From NCBI GenBank assembly GCA_963707065.1, contig CAVPPJ010000013.1, positions 558,001 to 622,000 on the forward strand: a stretch of 64,000 nucleotides of DNA, read 5' to 3'. A program made the position numbers and the translations under genes. The notes under the pieces were generated by a model. That model saw only the letters and a list, made by a program, of their open reading frames with translations, was not told the origin of the DNA and made no database searches. The stretch comes from Palsa-506 sp963707065 (lineage in GTDB: Bacteria; Actinomycetota; Actinomycetes; Streptosporangiales; Streptosporangiaceae). How positions within the stretch are numbered: position 1 is the first letter of the stretch; each line of letters begins with the position of its first letter. This document shows positions 43,841 to 52,693 of the stretch, piece by piece.

Positions 43841-44810
43841 CGGCAGCACTCCTGTCGTAGTCAAGAACGGCATGCATCAACCCGGGTTTCCCCTGGTCCA
43901 CGGCTCGGAACGCCTCGGCGGCGTGGCCAAAGTCGAAGACGTGAGTGCACAGCTGTGCCAACGGTAGTTCGGGCAGCAGCTCAACGGTCTCCCGGCGGCG
44001 CCGAGACCGGGTCCAGGTCCCGGACAGCCGGGCCGGCACTGTGGAGACTTGAGTGCTGCGAATCATCAGACGCCGCCGGTGGAAGGCGCCGCCGAGCGGC
44101 AGAACCACGGGTTTGGTGCCGAACCACGACGCGATCAACAGGGTTCCCTCGTGCGCCAGCATGTTCAGCGCCATCGCGGGCGCATCCGGGTTACCGCTGG
44201 CGTCAATGACCAGTGGAACCTCCTCTCTCACCAGTTCCGCCGGTGCTGCGGTGGTGACGCCGAGGCTGCTGGCGATCGCGCGGCGCCACTCCTGCGGCTC
44301 GGCAATCAGCGGCCGCCACCCGGAGCGCTGCAGCAGCAGGCCGGTCAGCAGCCCGAGGACGCCGGCGCCGAGCACGATGACCCGGTCGCGATATCCGGTC
44401 CCGGCATCGAGCGTCACCTGCATCGCCGTCTCGACCAACGGGAACAAGGTTGCGGACGCGGGATCGATGGCGGGCAGCGGAATCAGCTCACCAGCCTGCG
44501 CCGTGAATACGTCCTGGTGCGGATGGAAAGCGAAGACCGTCTGGCCGGACTCCGCTACTTCGCCGACGCATGCATACCCATAGGCGAAGGGATAGGAGAA
44601 GGTACCGCCAAGCCCGTCGATCGTGTCGTCCAGCGCCAACTCGGCAGGGATCTCGCCGCGGTACACCAGCCGTTCGGTGCCACTGCTGATGCCAGAGCAC
44701 AAGGTGCGGACGAGGACCTCACCGGCCGCAGGCCGCGGTGTGGGCAGTTCCCTGATCTCCACACAGCGCGGCGCGGTATGAAATAGCGCTTGGGCGGGCA
44801 CGCAGCGCAT
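43830..44810 (-). CDS. Zinc-type medium-chain dehydrogenase
   Basis: 326 residues. The N-terminal catalytic domain has LCSGISSGTERLVYRG (Cys38), and the stretch FAYGYACVGEV replaces the usual GHE. The Rossmann motif is VIVLGAGVLGLLTG. This variant group includes BchC-like dehydrogenases. It is followed by the divergent PTPS gene with an 11-base overlap. An AT-rich stretch upstream (TAGATAG near 44830) may hold the promoter. In the pathway it would oxidise or reduce a hydroxyl/carbonyl of the core molecule; this is inference. Confidence 0.83.
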   Translation of the reverse strand: MRCVPAQALFHTAPRCVEIRELPTPRPAAGEVLVRTLCSGISSGTERLVYRGEIPAELALDDTIDGLGGTFSYPFAYGYACVGEVAESGQTVFAFHPHQDVFTAQAGELIPLPAIDPASATLFPLVETAMQVTLDAGTGYRDRVIVLGAGVLGLLTGLLLQRSGWRPLIAEPQEWRRAIASSLGVTTAAPAELVREEVPLVIDASGNPDAPAMALNMLAHEGTLLIASWFGTKPVVLPLGGAFHRRRLMIRSTQVSTVPARLSGTWTRSRRRRETVELLPELPLAQLCTHVFDFGHAAEAFRAVDQGKPGLMHAVLDYDRSAAGDL

Positions 44811-44963
44811 TTACCCGCCATCTATCTACATAAAACGATGGATTCGGCCACTTGAGAGCTCTGTGCGGCCCAACCGAAGGTAGCGTCGCCCAGCTTGCTG
44901 GCCGCTCGGCTGGTGCGGGCATCCTGCACGGCTTCCGGCTCACGACGTCGCAGAAGGTGACGT

Positions 44964-45007
44964 GCCTGCTCACCGCTGCTCTCTTGGAGAGCGGCTGGTG
45001 AGCAGGC
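44964..45007. terminator. Hairpin downstream of the MMPL gene
   Basis: GCCTGCTCACC (44964-44974) pairs with GGTGAGCAGGC (44997-45007), and GCTCTC pairs with GAGAGC inside, leaving a short loop. It lies about 30 bases past the MMPL stop and about 150 bases from the divergently placed dehydrogenase start. Confidence 0.7.
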
Positions 45008-45037
45008 ATGTCTTCCCGCCGGTGCAGCGGCCAGCGG

Positions 45038-47335
45038 CTAAGACCGCGCCGTCGATGCCTCGGGGGCTTGGGGCTGCGTTACCGGCGGGATCTGGTCGCG
45101 GTCTTTGAAATATTCCTCGCCCTCGATGCTGATGTGGGGCAGGACCCGGCCGAGCCAGTGGGGCAGGTACCAGTTGTGCTTGCCCAGCCTGACCATGCGC
45201 GCCGGCACCAGCAGGCAGCGGACGATCGTGGCGTCCAGGATCACCGCGACGGCCAGGCCGATGCCGAACTGCTTGACGGTCGGATCGCCGTTGAGGACGA
45301 AGCTGCCGAACACGAACACCATGATCGTCGCCGCGGCGGTGATCACGTGCCCGCTGGTGACCAGCCCGGATATGACCGAGCGCCTGGTGTCCTCGCCGGC
45401 GTCGGCGTGCTCCTTGATCTGGCTGACCAGGAACACCTCGTAGTCCATCGAGAGACCGAACAGGACCGCGAACATGAACAGCGGCACGTAGGAGACGATC
45501 GGCACCGGGCCGTCCAGGCCGATCAGGTTGTGCAGCCAGCCGAACTGGAAGATCGCGACGAGCACGCCGTAGGCGGCTCCTATGGAGAGCAGGTTCATGA
45601 CGGCGGCCTGCGCCGGGATCACCACGCTGCGGAAGGCGAGCATCAGCAGCAGGAAGCTGAGCGCGATCACGACCAGGATCTGGAGCAGGAGCTTGCCGGA
45701 GATGTCCGAGGCGAGATCCACGTTGCTGGCGGTGCTGCCGCCGACGTAGGCGTGCATGTTCGTGCCCTTCTCGGCATCGGGGATCACGCTTGAGCGCAGC
45801 TTGCTGACGAGGTCCGAGGTGGCCTGCTCGGCCGGGCCGGCCGTGGCGATCGCGTTGAAGTAGGCGGTGGTTCCGGCCTTGTCGATTTGGACCGGGGAGA
45901 CTACTGCGACACCGGGGGTCTGCGAGACGTCTTTCTCCAGCGTCTGCAGCCGCGGGTCGCTGGCGCGTGGGTCGCTGTCCGCCGAGCCCTGGGAACTGGC
46001 CGAGCCCTGGGAACTGGCCGAGCCACTGGAGGAGGCCTGCGCGGGTGAGCCGAGCGTTACCGCCACCAGCAGCGGCCCGTTCACCCCGGGACCGAAGTTC
46101 TCCGAGATCAGGTCGTACGCCCGGCGGGCGGTGGTCGAGGTGGACAGCGCGGCGACGTCCTTTTGCCCCAGGTTCAGCGACAGCAGCGGGGTCGCCAGCG
46201 GGATCAGGATCGCCAGGGCCGCCAGCGTCGAGATCACCGGCCGCCTGGCCACACCGGCCGCCCACCGCGCCCACGCGCCCGGCTTCGGGTGAGCCGCGGG
46301 ATGGCGGTTACGGACCCGCAGCGCGTTGATCCGCGGGCCGATGATCGCGAGCATGGCCGGCAGCAGGGTCAGCGCGGCGAGGACCGCGACGACGACCGCA
46401 ACCGCGGCCATCAGTCCCATCGTCGTCACCAGCGGGATGCCGGCCACCGCGAGCGACACCAGCGCGATCGTCACGGTCCCGCCGGCGAATGCCACAGCAC
46501 CCCCGGAGGTCGCGGCGGCCCGGGCGATCGACTCCTGCATGTCCAGGCCGTCCTTCAGTCCGCGGAAGTGCCGGGTCACGATGAACAGCGCGTAGTCGAT
46601 GCCGACACCGAGCCCGATCATCGTGGCCAAGGTCGGCGCCACTGTGGACACGGTCATCGCGTGGCTGAAGATCTGGACGATCGACAGCGTCGAGGCCAGC
46701 CCCAGGATCGCGGTTACGATCGGCAGCAGCATCGCCGCCACCGTGCCGAGCGCGAACGTGAGGATCACCATCGCCGCGATGATGCCGATCAGTTCGCTGG
46801 TCTCGGTGGACGGCTTGGACACCTTCTGGCCTAGCTGGCCGCCGGTCTGCACCTGGATCCCGGCCGCCTGGGCGGGCTTGGCCGCCGCGTTGATGATCGT
46901 CTGAGCGTCATCGACGGACAGCGACCCCGGGCTGACCGACAGGGTCACCGAGAGGTATCCCGTTCTCTGGTCCTTGCTCAGCGCGGAGGCGCCCTGCGCG
47001 GTGAGCGGGCTGACCACCGAGGCCACGTCCGGCGCCTTGGCCACGTCGGCCGCCGCCTGGTTGACCGCCTGCGAGTACTTGGAGTCGGTCAGCTTGCCGT
47101 TGCTGACGTGCAGCACGATCGGGCTTGACCCGTTGGCCTGGTCGGGGAACGACTTGCTGAGCGCGTCGGCGGCCTGCTGGCTATTGGTTCCCGGCAGGGT
47201 CACATTGTCGTTGGTGTGGTCGCCGAGGCTATGCGAGGCGGCGACCAACGCGACGGTCATGAGAATCCAGACGGCGAGAACCGCGAAACGATACCGGACG
47301 CAGAACCGCGCCAGCCGGTAGAGCACACCTGTCAT
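45038..47335 (-). CDS. MMPL family RND-type transporter
   Basis: 765 residues with the MmpL layout: one N-terminal helix (FAVLAVWILMTVALVAAS), a first periplasmic-like domain, a helix bundle (IIAAMVILTFALGTVAA, IGLGVGIDYALFIVTRH), a second external domain, and a second bundle (FAVLFGLSMDYEVFLVSQI). The GxDYxLF and MDYEVFL motifs carry the proton-relay Asp. The second external domain has a low-complexity Ser/Gly insert (SSQGSASSQGSA), matched by an 18-base tandem repeat at about 45981-46016. Such pumps export lipids or drugs with proton energy. AAGGAAG precedes the ATG. A motif shared with the SnoaL promoter lies 85 bases upstream. Confidence 0.9.
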   Translation of the reverse strand: MTGVLYRLARFCVRYRFAVLAVWILMTVALVAASHSLGDHTNDNVTLPGTNSQQAADALSKSFPDQANGSSPIVLHVSNGKLTDSKYSQAVNQAAADVAKAPDVASVVSPLTAQGASALSKDQRTGYLSVTLSVSPGSLSVDDAQTIINAAAKPAQAAGIQVQTGGQLGQKVSKPSTETSELIGIIAAMVILTFALGTVAAMLLPIVTAILGLASTLSIVQIFSHAMTVSTVAPTLATMIGLGVGIDYALFIVTRHFRGLKDGLDMQESIARAAATSGGAVAFAGGTVTIALVSLAVAGIPLVTTMGLMAAVAVVVAVLAALTLLPAMLAIIGPRINALRVRNRHPAAHPKPGAWARWAAGVARRPVISTLAALAILIPLATPLLSLNLGQKDVAALSTSTTARRAYDLISENFGPGVNGPLLVAVTLGSPAQASSSGSASSQGSASSQGSADSDPRASDPRLQTLEKDVSQTPGVAVVSPVQIDKAGTTAYFNAIATAGPAEQATSDLVSKLRSSVIPDAEKGTNMHAYVGGSTASNVDLASDISGKLLLQILVVIALSFLLLMLAFRSVVIPAQAAVMNLLSIGAAYGVLVAIFQFGWLHNLIGLDGPVPIVSYVPLFMFAVLFGLSMDYEVFLVSQIKEHADAGEDTRRSVISGLVTSGHVITAAATIMVFVFGSFVLNGDPTVKQFGIGLAVAVILDATIVRCLLVPARMVRLGKHNWYLPHWLGRVLPHISIEGEEYFKDRDQIPPVTQPQAPEASTARS

Positions 47336-47406
47336 GACCGGGCTTCCTTCTCTTCATCAACGTGTTCACCCGCGCCAATACGGGATTCACGCCAACATGC
47401 CCGGCG

Positions 47407-47436
47407 GTCATGACTAGTCACAAGGGAGGAACCCCG
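47407..47436 (-). promoter_or_regulatory. Conserved regulatory motif upstream of MMPL
   Basis: The strand shown reads ACAAGGGAGGAACCCCG at 47420-47436, followed after four bases by TTTCCCC. Read toward the MMPL gene, this is GGGGAAA, a short gap, CGGGG, then TTCCTCCCTTGT. It matches the motif at 50351-50374 in the same orientation relative to its gene, with 16 of 17 core bases identical. Confidence 0.6.
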
Positions 47437-47478
47437 CAGCTTTCCCCTACGGTTTTCCGAACGGCGCAGCCTTGTGGG

Positions 47479-50301
47479 TTACTCGCCGATCGCCGACGCC
47501 AGCTGGAAGCGAGAGCGGATGCCCAGCTTCTGGTAGGCGCTGCTGAGGTGGCGCTCGACCGTCTTCTCGGTCACGAACAGCGCCTGCGCAACTTCGCGGT
47601 TGGTCTGCCCCTCTGCCACCTGACGGCACACCCGCCGCTCCGCCGCGGTCAGCGCGTTCGGCCCGGTCAGCTCGATCCGTGCCCGGCGTCCTGGGCCGGC
47701 CTGCAGCCCGGCCATCGCGCTCTCCGCCAGCGCGACGGCACCGCAATGGCCGGCCAGGTTGATTGCCCGGCGCTGGGCATCCCGGCCCTCCGTCCGCCTG
47801 CCGGAGCGGCTCAGCTCTGCCCCGAGATCGGCGAGCGCATGGGCTAGCTCGAGCCTCGCGGCACTGCGTTCGAGGACCGAGACCGCCTCGCGGAGCAGCG
47901 CCAGCCGTTCGTCCCCGCCGATCGCCAGGGCCGCGGTACGCAGCGACATGCCCAGCGCGCCAGGCGCGCCGACCCGCCGCGCGGCCGCCACCTGATCGCG
48001 CGCGAGCTTCGCAGCCCGCTGTTTGTCTCCTAGTGAGGCGAGCGCTGGAGCTGCGTATGCCCTCCAGGCGGTTGGCCACACCACCGCCCGCGCCTCGAGC
48101 CGCTGGCTGCACCACAGGAGGTCCGCGACACCCTCCTCGAGCTGACCCTGGGCTATCCGCAGCCGCCCGCGCGCGGTCAGGAACTCGGTGACGTAGGTCC
48201 GTTCTTCGGCGATTCCCATCGCTTCGCCAGTTCGTGCCAGACCGGCCGCGGCATCCAGTGCTCCGCGCTCGATGTGCACAGTCATCGCCACCGTGACGAG
48301 CAGCTGCGCGATGAAATGCGGGTGCTCCACGAGCAGCAGCCCGGTCTCTGCCTCGACCTGCGCATCGTGCAGCGCACCCTGCGCGAGTGCGCTCTCGGCG
48401 TGCATCGCGTGGATGATGCCCTGTCTAGTCGCGTGCCCCTCATAACGGGCACGCTCCATCGCGGCGTCCATCAAAAGGGCAGCCAGGTCATACCGCTCGC
48501 CGACGATCAGCGTAAACAGCGCTGAGAGCCCGGCGGTCGTCTGCGCGCTGGATGGCAGGCCGGCCATGAGTGCCGCCTGGACCTCATTCGTGGCGGCCGC
48601 GGCTGGACCTCCGTGCAGGAGCTGCTCCTGGGCGCTGACGATCCTCGCCACGGCCTCGAATCCCGGACGGTCCCGGGCCAGATCACGAAACGCCCGCAAG
48701 CGAGCGGCGAGGCTAGGGCGCAGTTCCGGGACGGAGCCCGCGACGATCAGCAGCTCAGAGCCCAGCTCGAGCGAGCGCTCGGGATCGGCTGGCCACAGTT
48801 CCTCAGCCAGCGACGACAGCGCGTCGGCCGCAGAGCGTGCCGAGCGGCCGCCGGACACGATCGCGCACCGCCCTAGTGAGGACGCCGCGTCGGCCCGGGT
48901 AGCCAGCGTGGCACCCGAAGCCAGGGCGGCGCGCAGGTGTTCCTCCGCCGTCCCGAACTGCATCGTGGCTATCTCATACCAGCCGAGCTCGGCCAGGATC
49001 TCCCCCCGCTCCTGCTCGGCCGGGGACTCAGCCAGCGCCCGCCGCAGGCGCGCGGCGGCCGCGAGCGGAGCGCCCCGGTGCGCCGCGTCTGCCGCTGCCG
49101 ATCTCAGCGTGCCGACCCGGCGCTGATCCCCCGTCGGAGCGGTCAGCAGCAGGTGCGCGGTGACTCGCTCAGGTGGAGCGCCGTCGCGGGCCAGCGCTTC
49201 GGCGGCTGCGGCGTGCCGCGCCTGTCGTTCACCCGGCACGAGATCCTCATACAGCGCCGCTCGTACGATCGGGTGCACGAACCCCAGGCGCTCATCCGGA
49301 ATGAAGATGTCCGCCCGGACGAGGTCGTCGGCCACCTGCCGGACAGCGCCCTCACTCAGCCCCGCCACCCGGGCGGCCAGCAGCGGGTCGCTGTTGTCTC
49401 CAAGCACGGCGACCGCTCGCGCCAGCTCGGTCGCCGCGGGACCGAGCGCAGCGAGCCGGTGTAGGACGAAACGGCTCACCGCGGCCGGCCCCACGTCCTG
49501 CACCGCGCTCGCCGCGGCCGCCGACGGCACCACCCCGGCGGCGGCCAGAGCTCCCAGCAGCTCCCGCAGGAAGAGCGGGTTACCACCGGTGGCCGTGTGA
49601 CAGGCGCGGCAGAACTCCTCGGCTGCCTCGGCGCCCAGGCGCTCCCGGGCCAATGTCACCGCGGCGGACTGGCTCAGCGGCCGCGGATACAGCGCGGCCG
49701 CGGCGGGGCGCGAGGCCAGCTGCGCCCACAACGCCCCCGCCTCGTCTCCGCCGGCGTCTGGGGGGCGCACGGTGAGCAGCATCGTCACCGGAAGCCCCTC
49801 GATCCGCTGCGCCAGGTAGGCCAGGAACCGCAATGAGTCCCGGTCGGCCCACTGGCAATCGTCGACCAGCATGAGTACCGGGAGCTGGTCGGCGATGTTC
49901 ACCACCAGCCAGTACAGACTGTGCAGCGCCTCAAAGCCGGCATCAGTATCCAGCGGCCGACGCTCCCCTGGCTCAAACAACCGCGCCGCGGGACCGGCAG
50001 CGCCCGCGAACAGATCGGTCTGCGCAGGCTCCTTGCTGATCACCGTCTCTAGCAGCTGGCGCACCACCCCGAACGCAAACGGCTGCTCAAGCTCGGAACC
50101 CCTCGCCTCGAGTGGCATCATCCGCGCCCGCTCGCCCGCCGCTCGCGCCTCCCGCGCCAGCACTGTCTTACCGGCGCCGGCGGGCCCCTCGATCAAAAGC
50201 AGCGTGCCTTCGCCTGCGCATGCGCGGTCAAGCCCCTCACGCAGCGTCTCCAGCTCACGTTCGCGCTCGAGCAGAACGCCCCCTGAAACGAACGGCACCA
50301 T
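47479..50301 (-). CDS. Large LuxR-type ATPase regulator (LAL family)
   Basis: 940 residues. The N-terminal AAA-type ATPase has Walker A EGPAGAGKTVLAREA and a Walker B-like LMLVDDCQWAD. The middle is a TPR-like helical region. The C-terminal LuxR helix-turn-helix is LTAAERRVCRQVAEGQTN followed by REVAQALFVTEKTVERHL. LAL proteins activate transcription, often of secondary-metabolite or resistance genes, and may sense nucleotides or small molecules. Flanking genes are the MMPL exporter (downstream, same strand) and the divergent SnoaL-like gene. A shared motif in front of both suggests they are its targets. Confidence 0.9.
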   Translation of the reverse strand: MVPFVSGGVLLERERELETLREGLDRACAGEGTLLLIEGPAGAGKTVLAREARAAGERARMMPLEARGSELEQPFAFGVVRQLLETVISKEPAQTDLFAGAAGPAARLFEPGERRPLDTDAGFEALHSLYWLVVNIADQLPVLMLVDDCQWADRDSLRFLAYLAQRIEGLPVTMLLTVRPPDAGGDEAGALWAQLASRPAAAALYPRPLSQSAAVTLARERLGAEAAEEFCRACHTATGGNPLFLRELLGALAAAGVVPSAAAASAVQDVGPAAVSRFVLHRLAALGPAATELARAVAVLGDNSDPLLAARVAGLSEGAVRQVADDLVRADIFIPDERLGFVHPIVRAALYEDLVPGERQARHAAAAEALARDGAPPERVTAHLLLTAPTGDQRRVGTLRSAAADAAHRGAPLAAAARLRRALAESPAEQERGEILAELGWYEIATMQFGTAEEHLRAALASGATLATRADAASSLGRCAIVSGGRSARSAADALSSLAEELWPADPERSLELGSELLIVAGSVPELRPSLAARLRAFRDLARDRPGFEAVARIVSAQEQLLHGGPAAAATNEVQAALMAGLPSSAQTTAGLSALFTLIVGERYDLAALLMDAAMERARYEGHATRQGIIHAMHAESALAQGALHDAQVEAETGLLLVEHPHFIAQLLVTVAMTVHIERGALDAAAGLARTGEAMGIAEERTYVTEFLTARGRLRIAQGQLEEGVADLLWCSQRLEARAVVWPTAWRAYAAPALASLGDKQRAAKLARDQVAAARRVGAPGALGMSLRTAALAIGGDERLALLREAVSVLERSAARLELAHALADLGAELSRSGRRTEGRDAQRRAINLAGHCGAVALAESAMAGLQAGPGRRARIELTGPNALTAAERRVCRQVAEGQTNREVAQALFVTEKTVERHLSSAYQKLGIRSRFQLASAIGE

Positions 50302-50350
50302 ATGACGCTACTCCGCAGGCTAGCGACATGGCGAGACAAAACCTGCGGGG

Positions 50351-50374
50351 AAACCCTCGGGGATCCTCCCTTGT
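50351..50374 (+). promoter_or_regulatory. Conserved regulatory motif upstream of SnoaL-like gene
   Basis: Reading rightward, CGGGGATCCTCCCTTGT at 50358-50374 is preceded by GGGGAAACC (50347-50355). It matches the MMPL-upstream motif at 47420-47436 in 16 of 17 core bases and keeps the flanking GGGGAAA. It sits 24 bases before the SnoaL start and about 60 bases from the divergent LAL gene start. Confidence 0.6.
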
Positions 50375-50398
50375 AGGAGCAACGGCGCAGCCAAGAGC

Positions 50399-50845
50399 AT
50401 GGCGCAGATGAAGAATGTCAGCGAGCTCAACAAGCTCAGAGTCCGGCTGTTCATCGAGGCGGTCCTCAATGAGGGACGGCTCGATCTGATCGACGAGCTG
50501 GTAGCCGCCGACTACGTTGGCCACATCCGCTGCGCCGGGCCGGAAGTGACCGGCTCAGCAGGCGTGCGACAGCTTGTGTCAAACCACCGCCGCGCCCATC
50601 CCGGCCTGTACGTCAAGATCGAGGATCAGATCGCTGAGGATGACCGCGTCGTGACGCGCTGGCACGCGACGGTTCCAGCACGAGAAGCTCAAGCTCCCCT
50701 CGCCCCCGCCGGGCGCGCTGCGCGCTGCGCCGGAATCTCGATCACCCGGCTGCTGGCAGGAAAGCAAGTCGAGTCCCACACCGAATGCACCAACCTCGCC
50801 GCCAGCCCGGCCCTGGCGAGTCCGCCCAATAACACCCAGAGCTAG
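50399..50845 (+). CDS. SnoaL-like / ester cyclase family protein
   Basis: 148 residues with the cone-shaped alpha+beta barrel pattern: VRLFIEAVLNEGRLDLIDEL, VAADYVGHI, VRQLVSNHRRAHPGL, KIEDQIAEDDRVVTRWHA and ISITRLLAGKQVESHTEC. Related proteins include polyketide cyclases and many of unknown role. A stretch in the middle (ATVPAREAQAPLAPAGRAAR) is unlike the family and may be divergent sequence. It is divergent from the LAL regulator gene and preceded by the shared motif. A second start at 50408 (MKNVSEL) is possible. Confidence 0.75.
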   Translation: MAQMKNVSELNKLRVRLFIEAVLNEGRLDLIDELVAADYVGHIRCAGPEVTGSAGVRQLVSNHRRAHPGLYVKIEDQIAEDDRVVTRWHATVPAREAQAPLAPAGRAARCAGISITRLLAGKQVESHTECTNLAASPALASPPNNTQS

Positions 50846-50930
50846 GTCATAGCCCACCACCGGCTGCTTCAGCGTGCCGCGCCTTCGGGGCGGAGCGTCG
50901 CAGAGCCGGTATTCACCCACAGGAGGATCC

Positions 50931-52364
50931 ATGTTTGCAAGTCTTCGAGAGCGCTTGGCCAATTCCCGGAGGTGGGCTGTTCACCTCGGTATCTGCGTCC
51001 TGGCTAGCGCCGGCCTGGTCGCGGCGCTAGCGCCGATGGGTGCCGCCGCCAGTACCCGCCCGGCGGCGCCGGCAGCAAGACCTTTCTTCTCCGTCGCCCA
51101 GAACTACACGATCCGTTACTATCCCCGCTTCCTGACCTACGTTCAGCAGAGCCTGGGAGGCTTCAACAATCTCGCCGGCCCCAACCGCGTCGGTCCCCTT
51201 TATGGCTACGTCGTATCCATAAACGTCGACACCCTCTATGCCAGCTTCTTCCTCGACCTGTCTTCAGGCCCGGAGATCTTCACGATCCCCAAGACAGACG
51301 TGACCTACTCGCTGCTCACCCTCGACGTGTTCGGGAACGTGCTCAAGACCAAGATCAAGTCCCAAACGCCCGGGACATACGGGCTCGTCCCGGATGGCTG
51401 GAAGGGGAAGTTGCCACCGGGCGTCACCAGGATTACGGTGCCCTACCCCGTCACGACCTGGATCATCCGGGCTGACAAGTACAGCTCCACCGGCGAGAAC
51501 CAGATCGACCAGGCAGGGGCGTTCCGTAGCTCCTTGAGACTGGCCCCACTGGCGACCTACAAAAAGAATCCGCAGGCAGGAGCCACGAAGATAGTGCGGC
51601 AGGCGTTTTTCGCCCCCCGGATGAAGGCCGTCGCCGATGACACGGTCAAGTTCCACACCACCCACTTCTTCCGGGTTCTGCAGGCGGCACTGCGCTCGCC
51701 TGCCACCGCCCCGCTCAGCAACTCCGACCTCCAGCTGTCCAGGGAATTCAACCGGCTGTTCACAGCGGCCAACACGGCGGCCCGACACGGTAACTCCGGC
51801 CCCCTGTCGCAGATGATCAGAGGGGCCCGCACCGCCCACGCCATGATCATCCACAGGTGGCTCTCCCATACCGACGCGAATCACTGGATCTACTTCCGCA
51901 ACTTCGCCAATTGGCACCAGGCCTACCTTGACCGCGCCGCCGGCAACGAGTACATCCAGTACGGCAACAACACCGCCGCCGCCGGCTACTACAACGCCTT
52001 CACCGATGGCAACGGCGCTCCCCTCAACGGCTCCAGAGTGCCCGCCTACCGGCTGACGTTCACTAAGAAGCAGATTCCCCAGGCCGACCGCTTCTGGTCG
52101 CTCACCGCCTACCTCCCACGCGGCAACACCCTGGTGCCCAACGCCGCGCGCAAGTACGAGGTCGCGAGGTTCACACCGGGCCTGGTGACCAACCCCGATG
52201 GCTCGATCACCATCTACATACAGACGACACCGCCGCCGGCGGCGCTCAGGCCCAACTGGCTGCCCGTGCCCCGGGGACCGTTCGACCTGCTGCTGCGGGT
52301 CTACGGCCCTGAGGGCAACACCAGCCCCGGAGCAAACTACCTCCCGCCTATGATCCAGCCGTAA
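50931..52364 (+). CDS. Secreted DUF1254/DUF1214-type protein
   Basis: About 477 residues from ATG 50931, with AGGAGG four bases upstream. The signal peptide is AVHLGICVLASAGLVAALAP with cleavage near GAAAS. The N-terminal domain includes YGYVVSINVDTLYASFFLDL, matching the DUF1254 pattern of a fixed Asn-Asp-Thr-x-Tyr-like core. The C-terminal part has PQADRFWSLTAYLPRGNTLV and RGPFDLLLRVYGPEGN, matching DUF1214. Proteins of this type are found in envelopes but have no clear enzymatic role. It is followed by a strong hairpin at 52371. Confidence 0.82.
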   Translation: MFASLRERLANSRRWAVHLGICVLASAGLVAALAPMGAAASTRPAAPAARPFFSVAQNYTIRYYPRFLTYVQQSLGGFNNLAGPNRVGPLYGYVVSINVDTLYASFFLDLSSGPEIFTIPKTDVTYSLLTLDVFGNVLKTKIKSQTPGTYGLVPDGWKGKLPPGVTRITVPYPVTTWIIRADKYSSTGENQIDQAGAFRSSLRLAPLATYKKNPQAGATKIVRQAFFAPRMKAVADDTVKFHTTHFFRVLQAALRSPATAPLSNSDLQLSREFNRLFTAANTAARHGNSGPLSQMIRGARTAHAMIIHRWLSHTDANHWIYFRNFANWHQAYLDRAAGNEYIQYGNNTAAAGYYNAFTDGNGAPLNGSRVPAYRLTFTKKQIPQADRFWSLTAYLPRGNTLVPNAARKYEVARFTPGLVTNPDGSITIYIQTTPPPAALRPNWLPVPRGPFDLLLRVYGPEGNTSPGANYLPPMIQP

Positions 52365-52370
52365 CCTTGC

Positions 52371-52406
52371 GGCCACGGCGGGAGAGCGGGGGCTCCCGCC
52401 GTGGCC
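52371..52406. terminator. Perfect 14-bp hairpin after the DUF1254 gene
   Basis: GGCCACGGCGGGAG (52371-52384) and CTCCCGCCGTGGCC (52393-52406) pair perfectly around an 8-base loop, seven bases after the stop codon. It is the clear terminator of the rightward unit. Confidence 0.85.
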
Positions 52407-52693
52407 CCGGCCCCATTCCGGGAATTGCCGAGAACACCATCCGAAGGTCAGCGGTCGCGGGCGGTCAGTGAGCTCGCAGCGAATATGCGAGCCGCCATTC
52501 TGCAGCAAAGAAACTCACCCGCCTCCTCTCCGTGGTGATAGCCGTTTAGCATCCGTCACAGGCCGACGCGCGGGCCTGTGGTGGATCGTCGGCGCCTCGG
52601 CCAGCGACCCGGTGGGCACCGCCACGCTGGAGAACATCACCGTGACTACGTCGACGGCAGCCAACTCCGCCCAGTACATCAAGGACCTCGTGG
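52407..52693. other. Short interval with a possible gene fragment
   Basis: Between the terminator and the convergent FtsX gene no complete gene is seen. On the plus strand at about 52563-52700 a short frame reads GLWWIVGASASDPVGTA and then TAANSAQYIKDLVVKE. It looks protein-like but matches no family I recognise and has no start. It may be the tail of a lost gene. Confidence 0.3.

Noticed and set aside
45981..46016. 18-base tandem repeat in the MMPL gene
   Set aside because: In-frame low-complexity Ser/Gly linker, not a mobile or regulatory repeat.
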